From positions 20,240 through 84,239 of the forward strand of contig NZ_JBNAGJ010000011.1 in NCBI RefSeq assembly GCF_049803795.1: a stretch of 64,000 nt of DNA, read 5' to 3'. The notes beneath the pieces were generated by a model. It had not been told where the DNA came from. It did not search any database and saw only the letters and a list, made by a program, of their open reading frames with translations. The stretch is from Thalassobius sp002708925. Lineage in GTDB: Bacteria; Pseudomonadota; Alphaproteobacteria; Rhodobacterales; Rhodobacteraceae. Below, one piece after another: positions 33,820 to 42,251 of the stretch (positions are counted from its first letter, which is position 1; every line of letters starts with the position of its first letter). A program made the translations under genes and the position numbers.

Positions 33820-34338
33820 TTACCGATCGGGCGCCGCTTCAAGAGACGTCTCAAACCGCTTGTCCGCCGCCGCAGCTTCTTTCAAGAGCGCGTCGAAATT
33901 GTCAGGTGGATTGCCATCTTCCAACATCCCTTTGAACGTCGCATAGGCATCCGTCTTGCTGCCGTAGGCGCGCAGGGTCTTGTCGTCGTTCACCCAGGCC
34001 ACCACGATGACCTTCGCATCGCTGTTGAACCGATAGAACAGCCGATACTGCTGGAAGAATTTCGCCCGGAACCAGTGCTTGCGGTGATCGCCGAGCGTGC
34101 CGCCTTGCCGGTAGGCGGCGGCACCCGGGTCCGCCGGTATGGCCTCGGTGACCAGCTTGAAGATGGCTGCCAGCCGTTTCGTGGGGTTTTTCTTGCGCCA
34201 GGTCTTTGGATCGCGTGCCTTACGCGCTTCAACCTCCTCGATCAGCCCTTCGAGCTGGTCCAGAAAGAGCGGATGCGCATAAATCGACCATCCGTTTACG
34301 ACAAGGGGCGCCCCTGCGGGCACGCTATCGCCGCTCAT
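33820..34338 (-). CDS. YhaV-family RNase toxin
   Basis: A 172-residue RelE-fold toxin: VVNGWSIYAHPLFLDQLEGL at the start, then KNPTKRLAAIFKLVTEAIPA, HWFRAKFFQQYRLFYRFNSD and IVVAWVNDDKTLRAYGSKTD, which are YhaV family motifs. Cleaves mRNA at the ribosome in the family. Its ATG overlaps the PrlF stop (ATGA). Confidence 0.88.
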   Translation of the reverse strand: MSGDSVPAGAPLVVNGWSIYAHPLFLDQLEGLIEEVEARKARDPKTWRKKNPTKRLAAIFKLVTEAIPADPGAAAYRQGGTLGDHRKHWFRAKFFQQYRLFYRFNSDAKVIVVAWVNDDKTLRAYGSKTDAYATFKGMLEDGNPPDNFDALLKEAAAADKRFETSLEAAPDR

Positions 34339-34661
34339 TCATCCTCGAGCGATAGCGGCGCATCGAGATCGACGTCAACGTCTCCGACCAGTGCTGCAAG
34401 ACGGTCATGCAAAGCCCCATCGAACGCCCGAATGCGATCCGGATGCGCCTTGATATCGGCCTCGACAAAATCGAGAAAAGCTCCGAGCACGGGATCTTCC
34501 TCGTCGCTGCGCACGGGCTCGATATAGACCCTGCCACTCGGCTCGGTACAGTAGCGAATCTGGTCGCCCTTGCCCAGCTTGAGCTGCTTGCGCACACCCG
34601 CCGGCACGGTCGTCTGATACCGATCCGTAAGTTTCGAGACATCTTGTGCAAGCGCTGTCAT
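34335..34661 (-). CDS. PrlF/SohA-family antitoxin
   Basis: A 108-residue AbrB-fold protein from ATG 34661: SKLTDRYQTTVPAGVRKQLK (DNA-binding swapped hairpin), DQIRYCTEPSGRVYIEP, then an acidic C-terminal tail that binds the toxin. Together with YhaV it forms a PrlF-YhaV pair, autoregulated by the AbrB domain. ACTGCCATG region has AGGAGA upstream. Confidence 0.88.
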   Translation of the reverse strand: MTALAQDVSKLTDRYQTTVPAGVRKQLKLGKGDQIRYCTEPSGRVYIEPVRSDEEDPVLGAFLDFVEADIKAHPDRIRAFDGALHDRLAALVGDVDVDLDAPLSLEDE

Positions 34662-34787
34662 GGCAGTCTCCTGAAAGAATGGGGGTCTTTGCTGCTTGTG
34701 ATAGGTAATGCATTTGCATTGCCATGTCAAGATAAGCCGCAGGATCTGCTGTCGCCGGGCAGGCCGATGAACCGTCCGGCGCAGGAC

Positions 34788-35441
34788 CTAATGTCGCCCC
34801 GCGAGATACTCCGCCAGCACCGGGCTGGCAGCACCTTTTGCGGAACTGAGCAGCTCCGAGCCCGCAAGCGAGGCCTTCGACAGGCGTACGAGCCCACCGG
34901 TTTCCTCGATGCGGTAGCAGCGGCGTTTTTGCCGCCCGCGTCTGTAGTGGGTTGCGGTGACGATCTGGCAGGTGCTGCCATCGGTCAGGGTCACAGGCGC
35001 GGCGAGCTTGATCCTGTCCCCCTCTTGATAGTCAGGGATCGCGGCCCAGTCCCGGCAGCGCTGGCGCCATGCATGCGCGTAGCTGTCCGGATCTTTCAGG
35101 TCGGAGAGAAGCTTGATCAGCCCAAGGGGAGCGCGAGACTCGTTCGGACCACCACCTTCTTCAATGTCCTTGTAGCCCCAACACCCATCGTCGTATCGGG
35201 TGAGGAAGACAGCGCCGAAGGTGATCGAGCCGTCAGGTTCGGTGACATAGGTCGCGTCCTCGACAGGGGTGCCGTCAAGATTGGTGACCTTTGCCGCCGC
35301 GTACCAGGTGGAGCCGACCTTGCAGGCCTTGACCAATTCGGTTCTGCGCGTTTCGCCATGAGAGGTGCAGAGCCGGGCAATCTCCGCTTTCTCATCCGCG
35401 TAGGTCTGGACGCGGCCGTCGGTGTAGAAGAGCCATCCCAT
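34788..35441 (-). CDS. DUF6927-like plasmid protein
   Basis: A 217-residue protein beginning MGWLFYTDGRVQTYADEKAE, with ELVKACKVGSTWYAAAKVTN, FGAVFLTRYDDGCWGYKDIE and late THYRRGRQKRRCYRIEETGG. The start and the GCWGYKDIEEG motif fit what I recall as DUF6927. Unknown role, always seen by me in such plasmid modules. ATG 35441 has GAAAGGACTC upstream. Confidence 0.65.
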   Translation of the reverse strand: MGWLFYTDGRVQTYADEKAEIARLCTSHGETRRTELVKACKVGSTWYAAAKVTNLDGTPVEDATYVTEPDGSITFGAVFLTRYDDGCWGYKDIEEGGGPNESRAPLGLIKLLSDLKDPDSYAHAWRQRCRDWAAIPDYQEGDRIKLAAPVTLTDGSTCQIVTATHYRRGRQKRRCYRIEETGGLVRLSKASLAGSELLSSAKGAASPVLAEYLAGRH

Positions 35442-35543
35442 TTCAGAGTCCTTTCTCTCGTAGGGAAAATTGTTGTCGCCAATGTCCCGAGAGGGCCGCA
35501 GGCCCGGCAGGGTATTGGCGATGCTTGTTTGAGAAAGGGCGCG

Positions 35544-36137
35544 TTAAGCAGCCCTCCGGTCATCGATTTCCATCAGGGCATCGAGCGGCACGCGGTAGGG
35601 CTGCATGGCGTCGAAATCCTCGCAATTGCCGCAGTTCTGCACGATCGCGAAGGTGTCGCAGGCATCCTTGAGAATGACCCGGAAGGTGCCCCCGAGGCCC
35701 GAGGGCACCTCGTAGGTCCCGCCGATGAGATAGTCCGAGGCCCGGCGCACGAAGACGCGGATGCTGTGGCCATCGGTGGCGAGCCGGATGGCCCCCCGCC
35801 CCCGGTCGATGAGCACCTGCACATCGTCGAGAATGTCCGTGTAAAACTGGCCGGTCAGATCGCGAAACGCCATGCGGCGCTGCGCCATCCAGTCGGTATC
35901 CCGAAATGGGTTCATGCCGTCGGCGAAGGCAAAGGAGGGATCGGCCTGTTCGGTGGTGACGATACGGGTGGTCGTGCCATCGATGCCGTTCGAACGCAGA
36001 TGCACACCATTGCCGACGATGAGGATCAGGGCCGGCCTGTCCACGGGCCCGTTCCAGTTGGGCAGGAAGGTTTTGCAGGCGCGCGCATGTGCGATTTGCG
36101 CCGCGACAGCGGACGCAGAGAACTTGAGAATAGCCAT
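35544..36137 (-). CDS. Conserved plasmid-module protein, unknown
   Basis: About 197 residues from ATG 36137 (MAILKFSASAVAAQIAHARA). Text is well folded: LPNWNGPVDRPALILIVGNG, QRRMAFRDLTGQFYTDILDD, DGHSIRVFVRRASDYLIGGT, and a CGNCEDFDAMQPYRVPLDAL Cys pair near the end. I do not recognise the family. Lies just downstream of the ParB-like gene and is probably co-transcribed. Confidence 0.6.
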   Translation of the reverse strand: MAILKFSASAVAAQIAHARACKTFLPNWNGPVDRPALILIVGNGVHLRSNGIDGTTTRIVTTEQADPSFAFADGMNPFRDTDWMAQRRMAFRDLTGQFYTDILDDVQVLIDRGRGAIRLATDGHSIRVFVRRASDYLIGGTYEVPSGLGGTFRVILKDACDTFAIVQNCGNCEDFDAMQPYRVPLDALMEIDDRRAA

Positions 36138-36211
36138 GGGGATGTCTTTCTGTTCGGTTTGGAAGGGTCGACCCGCGCGCTCGGAATGCTCCGCGCGGGT
36201 CAATTGATGCG

Positions 36212-38194
36212 TCAGGCCGCTTGCGCGACCTCGCTGGCAGGCTCCGGAGTTTCCACGGTGGGCTCCGCCTCCTCAAAGGCGACACCGGCGGTCTGCATCA
36301 TCGGCGGGCACCAGGCGGCCACGGCAGCGCGCTGCGCGTCCGTGAGTGTGGCGAAGGGTTCGGCGAAGAGCTTGTCACAAAAGGCGACGATCTCCCTCTT
36401 GCTCGACGAGGCCAGCGTCACCGCCTCCTGGGCGAGACCCAGATCTTCGCCGAGGATCCTCAGGAGCCAAGCCTTCTTGAAGCGGTTGAAGAGCGCCGCA
36501 TTCGGCGTCCAGTGGGAGCGGATGTCGGGCATGATCTCGATCTCGAACGCATGCATCAGGCTGTCGCGCTGGCGGTCCCGCGCGAAGCAGGACTGCGTGG
36601 TGCTGGCCGTGGCATAGGCCACGAGCTTGGCCTTTTCGCCTGCCTCCAGCGCGCGAAACGCCGCGAACTGATCGGCGGGCGCGCGGGTGTCATCAAGCCA
36701 CGAGAGGTCAAGCGCATCATGCGCCGCCGCCACCTGCTCGAGCGAGGTCTCGTCGATCTCGTCCATCTTGGCGTGGGTGCGGTATTCCCTGCGTGCCTCG
36801 ATCCTGATCGCCTGCGTGACACTCATACCGCTGGCCAGAACATCACTGACCAGCTTGAAGAGCGTCAGATCGAGCGTGGCCTCCGGATGCAGCGCCATCG
36901 CGGCGCCAAGGGCCATGGCCCGCTCGGTTTTAAGGTCCTCGGCCAATGAGGCCGGGTAGCTGATTTCTCCAGCGTCGGGGGCTTCCTCCCCGGTGGTGTT
37001 GGTCGAGGAACTGCGCGCGCCCTCCTCTTTCACGGTGTCCTCGGGGCGCACGAGGCCGATATGGAGCGTCACCTGCCCGTTCGACCAGGACGCAATCACA
37101 CCGGCGCGGGCGAGGTCCTCGGCGCTATAGGCCTCCTGCAGATCGCGGGCTTCGTCTTCCAGAGCGTCCACGCGCTCGTAAAGGGCATTGTAGGCATCGT
37201 CTTCGAGCCCCTCATCCTCCATCTCGAGTTGCAGTTTCTCAAGTTCAGCGGTGATCTCATCCACGCGCTTCTGGGCGGTCTCATCCGGCTCGACGGGTCC
37301 TGGGTAGACGCGGCCATATTCGGCCATGGTCGCGTAATCATAGCGCACCATTGCATCGGCCCAGGCAAAGCCCAGCTTTATGCGAGCCTCTTCGGCGGCG
37401 GCCCCGAGCTTCTCGAGTAGGATGGTTTCGACCAGCGCCGCATCCTCGAGCACGGAATGCTCTTCCAGAAGGTCAGCCGCGACGGCGCCGCCGCGGGCCT
37501 CATAGTCCTCGCGCACAAAGGCACCGATATCATCGCTGACCTGGACGCCGCGGGACTTGAGCGCCTGGCGGACTGTATAGGCCTGCAGGTAGCTATCTTC
37601 CTTGGTGAGCGCCTCGAAGACCTCGCGCTGCACCTCCTGGCTCGGATGCTCCGCAAAGGCCTTCATCGTGTCGAGCGTGATGGTCTTGGCCCGGGCCGCG
37701 GCGCGGATCTCGGGGTGGATCAGACCGTAGCGCAACCGGCCTTTCACGGCTGCCACCGTGGTGCCGAAGGTCTTTGCGATCGTCTCGGGTGTCTGGCCGT
37801 CGACTTCCATCATCCGTGCGAAAGCCTCGAACTCGTCAATCGCGTTCATCGGGGCTTGCGTGATGTTCTCAGCGAGTGACAGCGCTGTGGTCACGTCGCA
37901 ATCCTCCGGCACAAGGCGGCAGTCGACCTTGGTCTTGGCGGTGAAACTCTTCGCACTCTTGTCCGCGACCAGTTCCTTCAGCGCGGCATGGCGTCGGCCA
38001 CCGGCAAGAACTGCGTATTTGCCGTCGATCTTCTGGACCAGGAGCGGCTGGAGCACGCCCAGCACAGCGATGCTGGCCTTCAGATGCGCGATATTGTCGG
38101 GGTCGTAGGTTTCCGGGGAGTTACTCCGCACATTTGCGGGGTGAGCTGTCAGATCGCCGATGGCGACGGACGCGGGTTTGAAGCTTGCAGTCAT
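36212..38194 (-). CDS. ParB/Srx-fold plasmid protein (ParB-like, long)
   Basis: About 660 residues from ATG 38194. The N-terminal ParB nuclease-like fold has DLTAHPANVRSNSPETYDPD, LKASIAVLGVLQPLLVQ and AVLAGGRRHAALKELV (GGRRHAA box), then ALSLAENITQAPMNAIDEFE and an HTH, ETIAKTFGTTVAAVKGRLRY. Roughly 400 further residues, partly coiled coil (ITAELEKLQLEMEDEGLEDD), distinguish it from the 330-residue partition protein RepB in this window. Such long ParB-like proteins accompany conjugative elements and may process or protect DNA rather than segregate it. Confidence 0.85.
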   Translation of the reverse strand: MTASFKPASVAIGDLTAHPANVRSNSPETYDPDNIAHLKASIAVLGVLQPLLVQKIDGKYAVLAGGRRHAALKELVADKSAKSFTAKTKVDCRLVPEDCDVTTALSLAENITQAPMNAIDEFEAFARMMEVDGQTPETIAKTFGTTVAAVKGRLRYGLIHPEIRAAARAKTITLDTMKAFAEHPSQEVQREVFEALTKEDSYLQAYTVRQALKSRGVQVSDDIGAFVREDYEARGGAVAADLLEEHSVLEDAALVETILLEKLGAAAEEARIKLGFAWADAMVRYDYATMAEYGRVYPGPVEPDETAQKRVDEITAELEKLQLEMEDEGLEDDAYNALYERVDALEDEARDLQEAYSAEDLARAGVIASWSNGQVTLHIGLVRPEDTVKEEGARSSSTNTTGEEAPDAGEISYPASLAEDLKTERAMALGAAMALHPEATLDLTLFKLVSDVLASGMSVTQAIRIEARREYRTHAKMDEIDETSLEQVAAAHDALDLSWLDDTRAPADQFAAFRALEAGEKAKLVAYATASTTQSCFARDRQRDSLMHAFEIEIMPDIRSHWTPNAALFNRFKKAWLLRILGEDLGLAQEAVTLASSSKREIVAFCDKLFAEPFATLTDAQRAAVAAWCPPMMQTAGVAFEEAEPTVETPEPASEVAQAA

Positions 38195-38352
38195 AGGATA
38201 TCCTTCTCGATGGATTTGGAGCGGCCCGCGCATTCAGATGCGCGGTCAATCCCCAAGGGCGGGGATCACAACGACAAAAGGCCCACTCTCCCTTTGATGG
38301 GTCAGCGGGCCTTCATTTCTTGGGGTGTCAGGGGGAGGAGTCCCCTGCCCTT

Positions 38353-38742
38353 CTACCAGTCGCGCGCCAGCATGATGGTCAGCACGCGCATGGTGGTGGC
38401 GGGGTTGTCGGGGGCCTCCGCGCCATAGCGGAAGTCGGAATCCGCTTCGTACAAATCCAGTTTCCAGAACACGGTCTCGCCGCGGATCTCGACCGCCCCG
38501 AAATCGTGCCATCCCTCGGGATCATTCTCAGGCTCGAATACGTCGAACTCCCCGGTCGCCCTCACCGCCTCGGCCATGAAGCCGTCACCAGCCTCCATGA
38601 GCGAGCGGGTGACATGCATGCGGCCCTGGATCGGCTGCTCAGGTGGCACCCCTAGGCAGGCAAGCTTGCGAAACGCGTCGTTCTGCGCTGCGATCACACT
38701 CGGATCAGGGCGGTCTGTCTGGGGTTGTGCGGTGATGGTCAT
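38353..38742 (-). CDS. DUF3768 protein
   Basis: A 129-residue protein: AAQNDAFRKLACLGVPPEQP, HVTRSLMEAGDGFMAEAVRA, then the DUF3768 core FEPENDPEGWHDFGAVEI, VFWKLDLYEADSDFRYGAEA and NPATTMRVLTIMLARDW. A frequent member of alphaproteobacterial plasmid and ICE modules, unknown function. Confidence 0.8.
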   Translation of the reverse strand: MTITAQPQTDRPDPSVIAAQNDAFRKLACLGVPPEQPIQGRMHVTRSLMEAGDGFMAEAVRATGEFDVFEPENDPEGWHDFGAVEIRGETVFWKLDLYEADSDFRYGAEAPDNPATTMRVLTIMLARDW

Positions 38743-38829
38743 CGGATATTCCTTTGAGAAGTTGAAACACCCAATCCAAAGCTCACTTTTTCTTTTCCGC
38801 CTGGCGGCAGGACCGAAGGAGAAGGTGCC

Positions 38830-39039
38830 CTACCCGAACAGCCCCTTGGAACTGTAATTCGGGTTGGGGATGGTTTCGATCCAGCCGCCCTGGTCCGTGA
38901 TGCTCTCGAGCGCTGCCGAGAGCGGATACGCGCCCTCAGACGCGCTCCACCAATAGGCACCGCGTTTGAAGGAGATGATCTTGCGGCGGCCGTCGTTGAA
39001 GCAGGCCACCCGCAGCGTCTTGGGTTCTTTACGTGACAT
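38830..39039 (-). CDS. Small basic protein, unknown
   Basis: About 69 residues from ATG 39039: MSRKEPKTLRVACFNDGRRK, FKRGAYWWSASEGAYPLSAA, ending NPNYSSKGLFG. GAGACTCG upstream offers a weak ribosome site. Aromatic, basic, possibly nucleic-acid binding; family unknown. Confidence 0.5.
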   Translation of the reverse strand: MSRKEPKTLRVACFNDGRRKIISFKRGAYWWSASEGAYPLSAALESITDQGGWIETIPNPNYSSKGLFG

Positions 39040-39062
39040 GCGAGTCTCCGTTCTCCGTATGG

Positions 39063-40001
39063 TCAAGCAGCCTCGGCGCTGCGCCCTGCCCTGCCCGCCT
39101 CTGACCGTGCGATCAGGTAGTCGCAGGCGCGCTGCGCATCAGCGGCGTGCTTGAAGATGGCGCCCTTGTCCGAGCGCAGAACGCGCAGCCAATTGTAGAG
39201 GTAAGCGGCATTCATCTCGAGCGTATGCGCTGTGAAGCCGAGCGTCTGGCCAAGGAACACCGAGGTCAGCTCGGCGACGATCTCCTCACGGGCATAGGCC
39301 GTGTTGCCGAAGCGCGAAAGGCCGTAGTCGCGGTTCAGCCGATGGCGCGCCTTGGTGGCATGGGCCAGCTCATGGGCCCAGACCCCGTAGAAATTCCGCG
39401 GGTTCTCGAACCGGGCAATCGACGGCATGAAGACCTTATCCACGGGCGGCAGGTAATAGGCTTCCGTCCCCGTGAAGACAGTCGTGATGTCAATGGCGTC
39501 GAAAAACGACTGCATGTGCGGGATGGGTTCGGACGGCGGATGTTCAGGCGCTGGCTTGGGGTCCGGATAGAAGCTCTCGGGCAGGCCCTCGATCTGGCAA
39601 GCATTGAACACGCGGTAGGATTTCTGGAAGCGGAAGATCCGGGCCTCCTCGGAGCGGTCATCCCCATCGCTGCGACCGTCCTCATCAGCGGCGTTCGTCC
39701 GGCTTTGTCCGTAGTAGACGACGACAGACGACTTCTCGCCCTTGCGAACCTTTGCGTCCAAAGCATTGGCCTGAGGCAGCGTCATCCAAAAGGGTGAGCT
39801 GTGGCCCGCCATCACGGTCCGCATCGTCAGCAGTAAGTTGTTCACGCCTTGGTAGGGTTCACCGCCCACGCGCAGGGGGCGTGAGCTGCCGCCTGCGGTC
39901 CAGGGCTTGCGCCACGGCAGGACGCCGCGCTCGATGATGCGGATGATTTCGTTTGTGATGACCTCGGAGGCATCGAATTTGGGCGTGCGGGATCGGGCCA
40001 T
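39063..40001 (-). CDS. ardC: ArdC-like antirestriction protein
   Basis: A 312-residue protein: N-terminal ssDNA-binding domain (ITNEIIRIIERGVLPWRKPW, then YQGVNNLLLTMRTVMAGHSS), and a C-terminal zincin-like domain with HELAH at 210-214 and AREEIVAELTSVFLG, the gluzincin Glu. ArdC protects single-stranded transferred DNA from restriction on entry. Its place in a module beside the ParB-like and strawberry-notch genes fits the leading region of a conjugative plasmid. Confidence 0.88.
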   Translation of the reverse strand: MARSRTPKFDASEVITNEIIRIIERGVLPWRKPWTAGGSSRPLRVGGEPYQGVNNLLLTMRTVMAGHSSPFWMTLPQANALDAKVRKGEKSSVVVYYGQSRTNAADEDGRSDGDDRSEEARIFRFQKSYRVFNACQIEGLPESFYPDPKPAPEHPPSEPIPHMQSFFDAIDITTVFTGTEAYYLPPVDKVFMPSIARFENPRNFYGVWAHELAHATKARHRLNRDYGLSRFGNTAYAREEIVAELTSVFLGQTLGFTAHTLEMNAAYLYNWLRVLRSDKGAIFKHAADAQRACDYLIARSEAGRAGRSAEAA

Positions 40002-40041
40002 GGCTGGCGTCCTTTCGTGTGTTGGTGAGGGGGAATGGGGA

Positions 40042-40512
40042 TCAGATTGACCGACGGGGCCGCGGATCGTTGGCGATCCTGGCGCCGAGTGCTTCGACCA
40101 TGTCGATGTAGGTGGTCAGCGAGACGGACCTGCCAGGACCGCAAGGGTCAGGGTCGGTCGATCCGTCCCGCGCCACCCGCGGCAGGTTCGCGAAGGTGAT
40201 GACATCGGTGACCGGTCGGATATCGATGCACGGCGTGCCACGTGCGACCGCAAGAGCGGCCAGGGGAAAGCGCTCGATCGGCGCGAAACTCGAAACGGTG
40301 GTCCAACCGAGGTGGAGGAATGTCCCACCCTCCCCGCAGATCACATGCGCGTTTGGCAATGACGTAGCCTGCCTGAGATAGCCGAGATCGCGGAGAACGG
40401 CTTTCCTCTCGAGCTGCCGTGCCAGCTCCGTCTCGCCAGTTCGGCGCAGCTCTCTTTGCCGCCACCAAGAGGCAGCGGTCGCGCGCAGCACGCGCATGAC
40501 ACCTGTTTGCAT
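40042..40512 (-). CDS. Conserved plasmid protein, unknown
   Basis: About 156 residues from ATG 40512 (MQTGVMRVLRATAASWWRQR), an alternative ATG lies at 40527. Sequence includes ARQLERKAVLRDLGYLRQAT, AHVICGEGGTFLHLGWTTVS and PCIDIRPVTDVITFANLPRV. No recognised family, but codon use and length suggest a true gene at the head of the leftward module. Confidence 0.5.
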   Translation of the reverse strand: MQTGVMRVLRATAASWWRQRELRRTGETELARQLERKAVLRDLGYLRQATSLPNAHVICGEGGTFLHLGWTTVSSFAPIERFPLAALAVARGTPCIDIRPVTDVITFANLPRVARDGSTDPDPCGPGRSVSLTTYIDMVEALGARIANDPRPRRSI

Positions 40513-40527
40513 GGGAATGCCCTTCAT

Positions 40528-40972
40528 CCGGAACAGCAGACCGGAACCCGGCCCGGACCCATCTGAGGGACCCCAAAGGCCCTCATCCGTCAGTCACAAA
40601 ACCCGAAGGATACTTTCCCTTTTCACCAGCCAACTGGTCTGAGGTAAATGTCAATGGCCCAACACCAACGCGGACCCCAGTGACTGCATGCAGTAAGTGC
40701 CGGTTCCGGTCCAAGATCGGCAAGCCATATCGGCAACCCCGATCTGATTGCCGCAGTCTTTGGCATATTATCAATAACTTATCTGACGTTCTCGATCGGC
40801 AAAAAACGCGCCTACGGCGACTTCTCAAGCCCAAAAATCAGGATTTCCAACGTTCAGAGTAATGGAGCGTTACGAATAAGTCTGGGAAACGAAGGCACAG
40901 CACCTCCTGAAAACTTGAAAATCAGCAATAATGTCGCTATATACCGTCAGTATCGCTGTAGGAGCATAGATC
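40528..40972. other. Intergenic region before the Xre-RES operon
   Basis: About 445 bases. Its last part (about 40932-40962) has TCGCTATATACCG and a later TATCGCTGTA, short repeats likely to be the Xre antitoxin's binding sites at the toxin-antitoxin promoter. Nothing else convincing. Confidence 0.45.
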
Positions 40973-41323
40973 ATGCACATCACGAACTTTGCTGAAGCTG
41001 GGCAATTTGAACCGCGCAAGATCGCCGCGGTGCTACGCACGTCAGCAGAAGAGATCGCATTGACCGTCGGCTTGGGCAAAGACGCGCTGCAGAGGCGAGC
41101 CCGCATCGGTTCGGACAAGACGCAGCGCCGCCTGCGCGAACTGGTAGAGGTGCTGAACAAAGTCGAACCCCGCTTCGGCTCGGAACTGATGGCCTATGCA
41201 TGGTACCGGTCAGAGCCCCTGCCCGGCTTTGATGGCCGAACAGCCATGCAGCTGGTGCAGGAAGGCAAAGCTCAGCAAGTTCTGGAATACATCGATGCGG
41301 TCGATGCGGGCGTCTTCGCCTGA
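40973..41323 (+). CDS. Xre/MbcA/ParS-family antitoxin
   Basis: A 116-residue antitoxin: N-terminal helices (QFEPRKIAAVLRTSAEEIAL, GLGKDALQRRARIGSDKTQR) and the DUF2384 C-terminal unit (AWYRSEPLPGFDGRTAMQLV, VLEYIDAVDAGVFA) that masks the RES toxin. Its stop overlaps the toxin start as TGATG. Confidence 0.88.
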   Translation: MHITNFAEAGQFEPRKIAAVLRTSAEEIALTVGLGKDALQRRARIGSDKTQRRLRELVEVLNKVEPRFGSELMAYAWYRSEPLPGFDGRTAMQLVQEGKAQQVLEYIDAVDAGVFA

Positions 41324-41835
41324 TGCCGCTGAAAGATGGACGCTACGCAGGGCCACTCTATCGCGCCCTGAACCCGGTCTATGCGCGTGAACCTCTATCC
41401 GGACGAGGCGCCGAACTCTATGGAGGGCGCTTTAACGCCAAGGGCACCCCTGCCCTCTACACCTCGCTGGATCCCGCGACCGCTCTTAGAGAAGCCAACC
41501 AGGTCGGCAGCCTGCAACCCACGATCCTGGTGTCCTACAAGGCCGACCTTGGGCCTATTTTCGATACCCGCGATCAGGACGGACTTGACCGGTATGGCGC
41601 GACCGAGGCGACGCTTGCCGACCCTGCATGGCGCATGAAGATGCTCGATGGCCAATCGGTTCCGACACAGGAGTTAGCACGCGCCCTCATAGCAGATCGG
41701 TTTGCGGGGCTCCTGATCAAGAGTTTTGCGAAGGGTGCGTCGTCGTCGGACTTCAACATTGTGTTGTGGAATTGGAGCAACCAAGGTTGCGGCCTTATTG
41801 TGGTGGACGACGAAGACCGTCTTTCACAGATGTAA
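41323..41835 (+). CDS. RES-domain NAD-degrading toxin
   Basis: A 170-residue RES protein, named for conserved R, E and S: YRALNPVYAREPLSGRGAEL, YGGRFNAKGTPALYTSLDPA (Arg/Tyr site), ATALREANQVG (Glu), and KSFAKGASSSDFNIVLWNW (Ser). Known members phosphorolyse or hydrolyse NAD+, arresting growth. Completes an operon with the DUF2384 antitoxin. Confidence 0.9.
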   Translation: MPLKDGRYAGPLYRALNPVYAREPLSGRGAELYGGRFNAKGTPALYTSLDPATALREANQVGSLQPTILVSYKADLGPIFDTRDQDGLDRYGATEATLADPAWRMKMLDGQSVPTQELARALIADRFAGLLIKSFAKGASSSDFNIVLWNWSNQGCGLIVVDDEDRLSQM

Positions 41836-42187
41836 TCCGCTGGGCCCAGCCTTACCGACGATGGATTCGCGGACAGTCTTCGATTGGGAGTATCTGAACT
41901 GAATGCAGGCTTTCTTTTGCATGTTGCCCTGAGTCATGATGAAATCCGAACTGTTCCGAATACCTCTGAATACACAGATCGAAGCAGCCCAAACAATCCG
42001 ACCGCTGCGGGAGGCTTGAGATCCACGTTATCGAAGGCGCCTTTCCGGCCGGCATTTCCTTTGGATAATCGAGAGCGGCTCTTTCCAAACCTCTTTGGTG
42101 ATGGTGACCTGCCCGTGTGACTGGCAACCGAAGCACCCTGTTTCTGGCCAAGTCCGCGAGCGCAGCCTCTGACCGTGTTGGAAAGAA
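41836..42187. other. Intergenic region, 3' side of repC
   Basis: Downstream of the RES gene and of repC. Accidental frames only; right end carries the parS palindromes. Confidence 0.5.
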
Positions 42188-42203
42188 GTTCACAGCTGTG
42201 AAC
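42188..42203. promoter_or_regulatory. parS: parS site 1 of the repABC plasmid
   Basis: GTTCACAGCTGTGAAC, a perfect 16-base palindrome, fits the published repABC parS pattern GTTNNCNGCNGNNAAC. RepB should bind it for partition. It lies just past the repC stop. Confidence 0.85.
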
Positions 42204-42232
42204 TATCCCGAGCTATCCTACTGGTCGGCCGA

Positions 42233-42248
42233 GTTCACAGCTGTGAAC
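42233..42248. promoter_or_regulatory. parS: parS site 2 of the repABC plasmid
   Basis: A second identical GTTCACAGCTGTGAAC, 45 bases from the first, three bases from the repC stop. Confidence 0.85.
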
Positions 42249-42251
42249 TCA

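Noticed and set aside
34407..36617. 736-residue open frame on the plus strand
   Set aside because: It runs antisense through PrlF, two plasmid-module genes and into the ParB-like gene; the composition (Arg/Gly/Asp-rich, no domain) is that of a high-GC shadow.
41852..42193. 113-residue minus-strand frame downstream of repC
   Set aside because: No family-like text, His/Gln/Arg-rich, and it overlaps a parS site.
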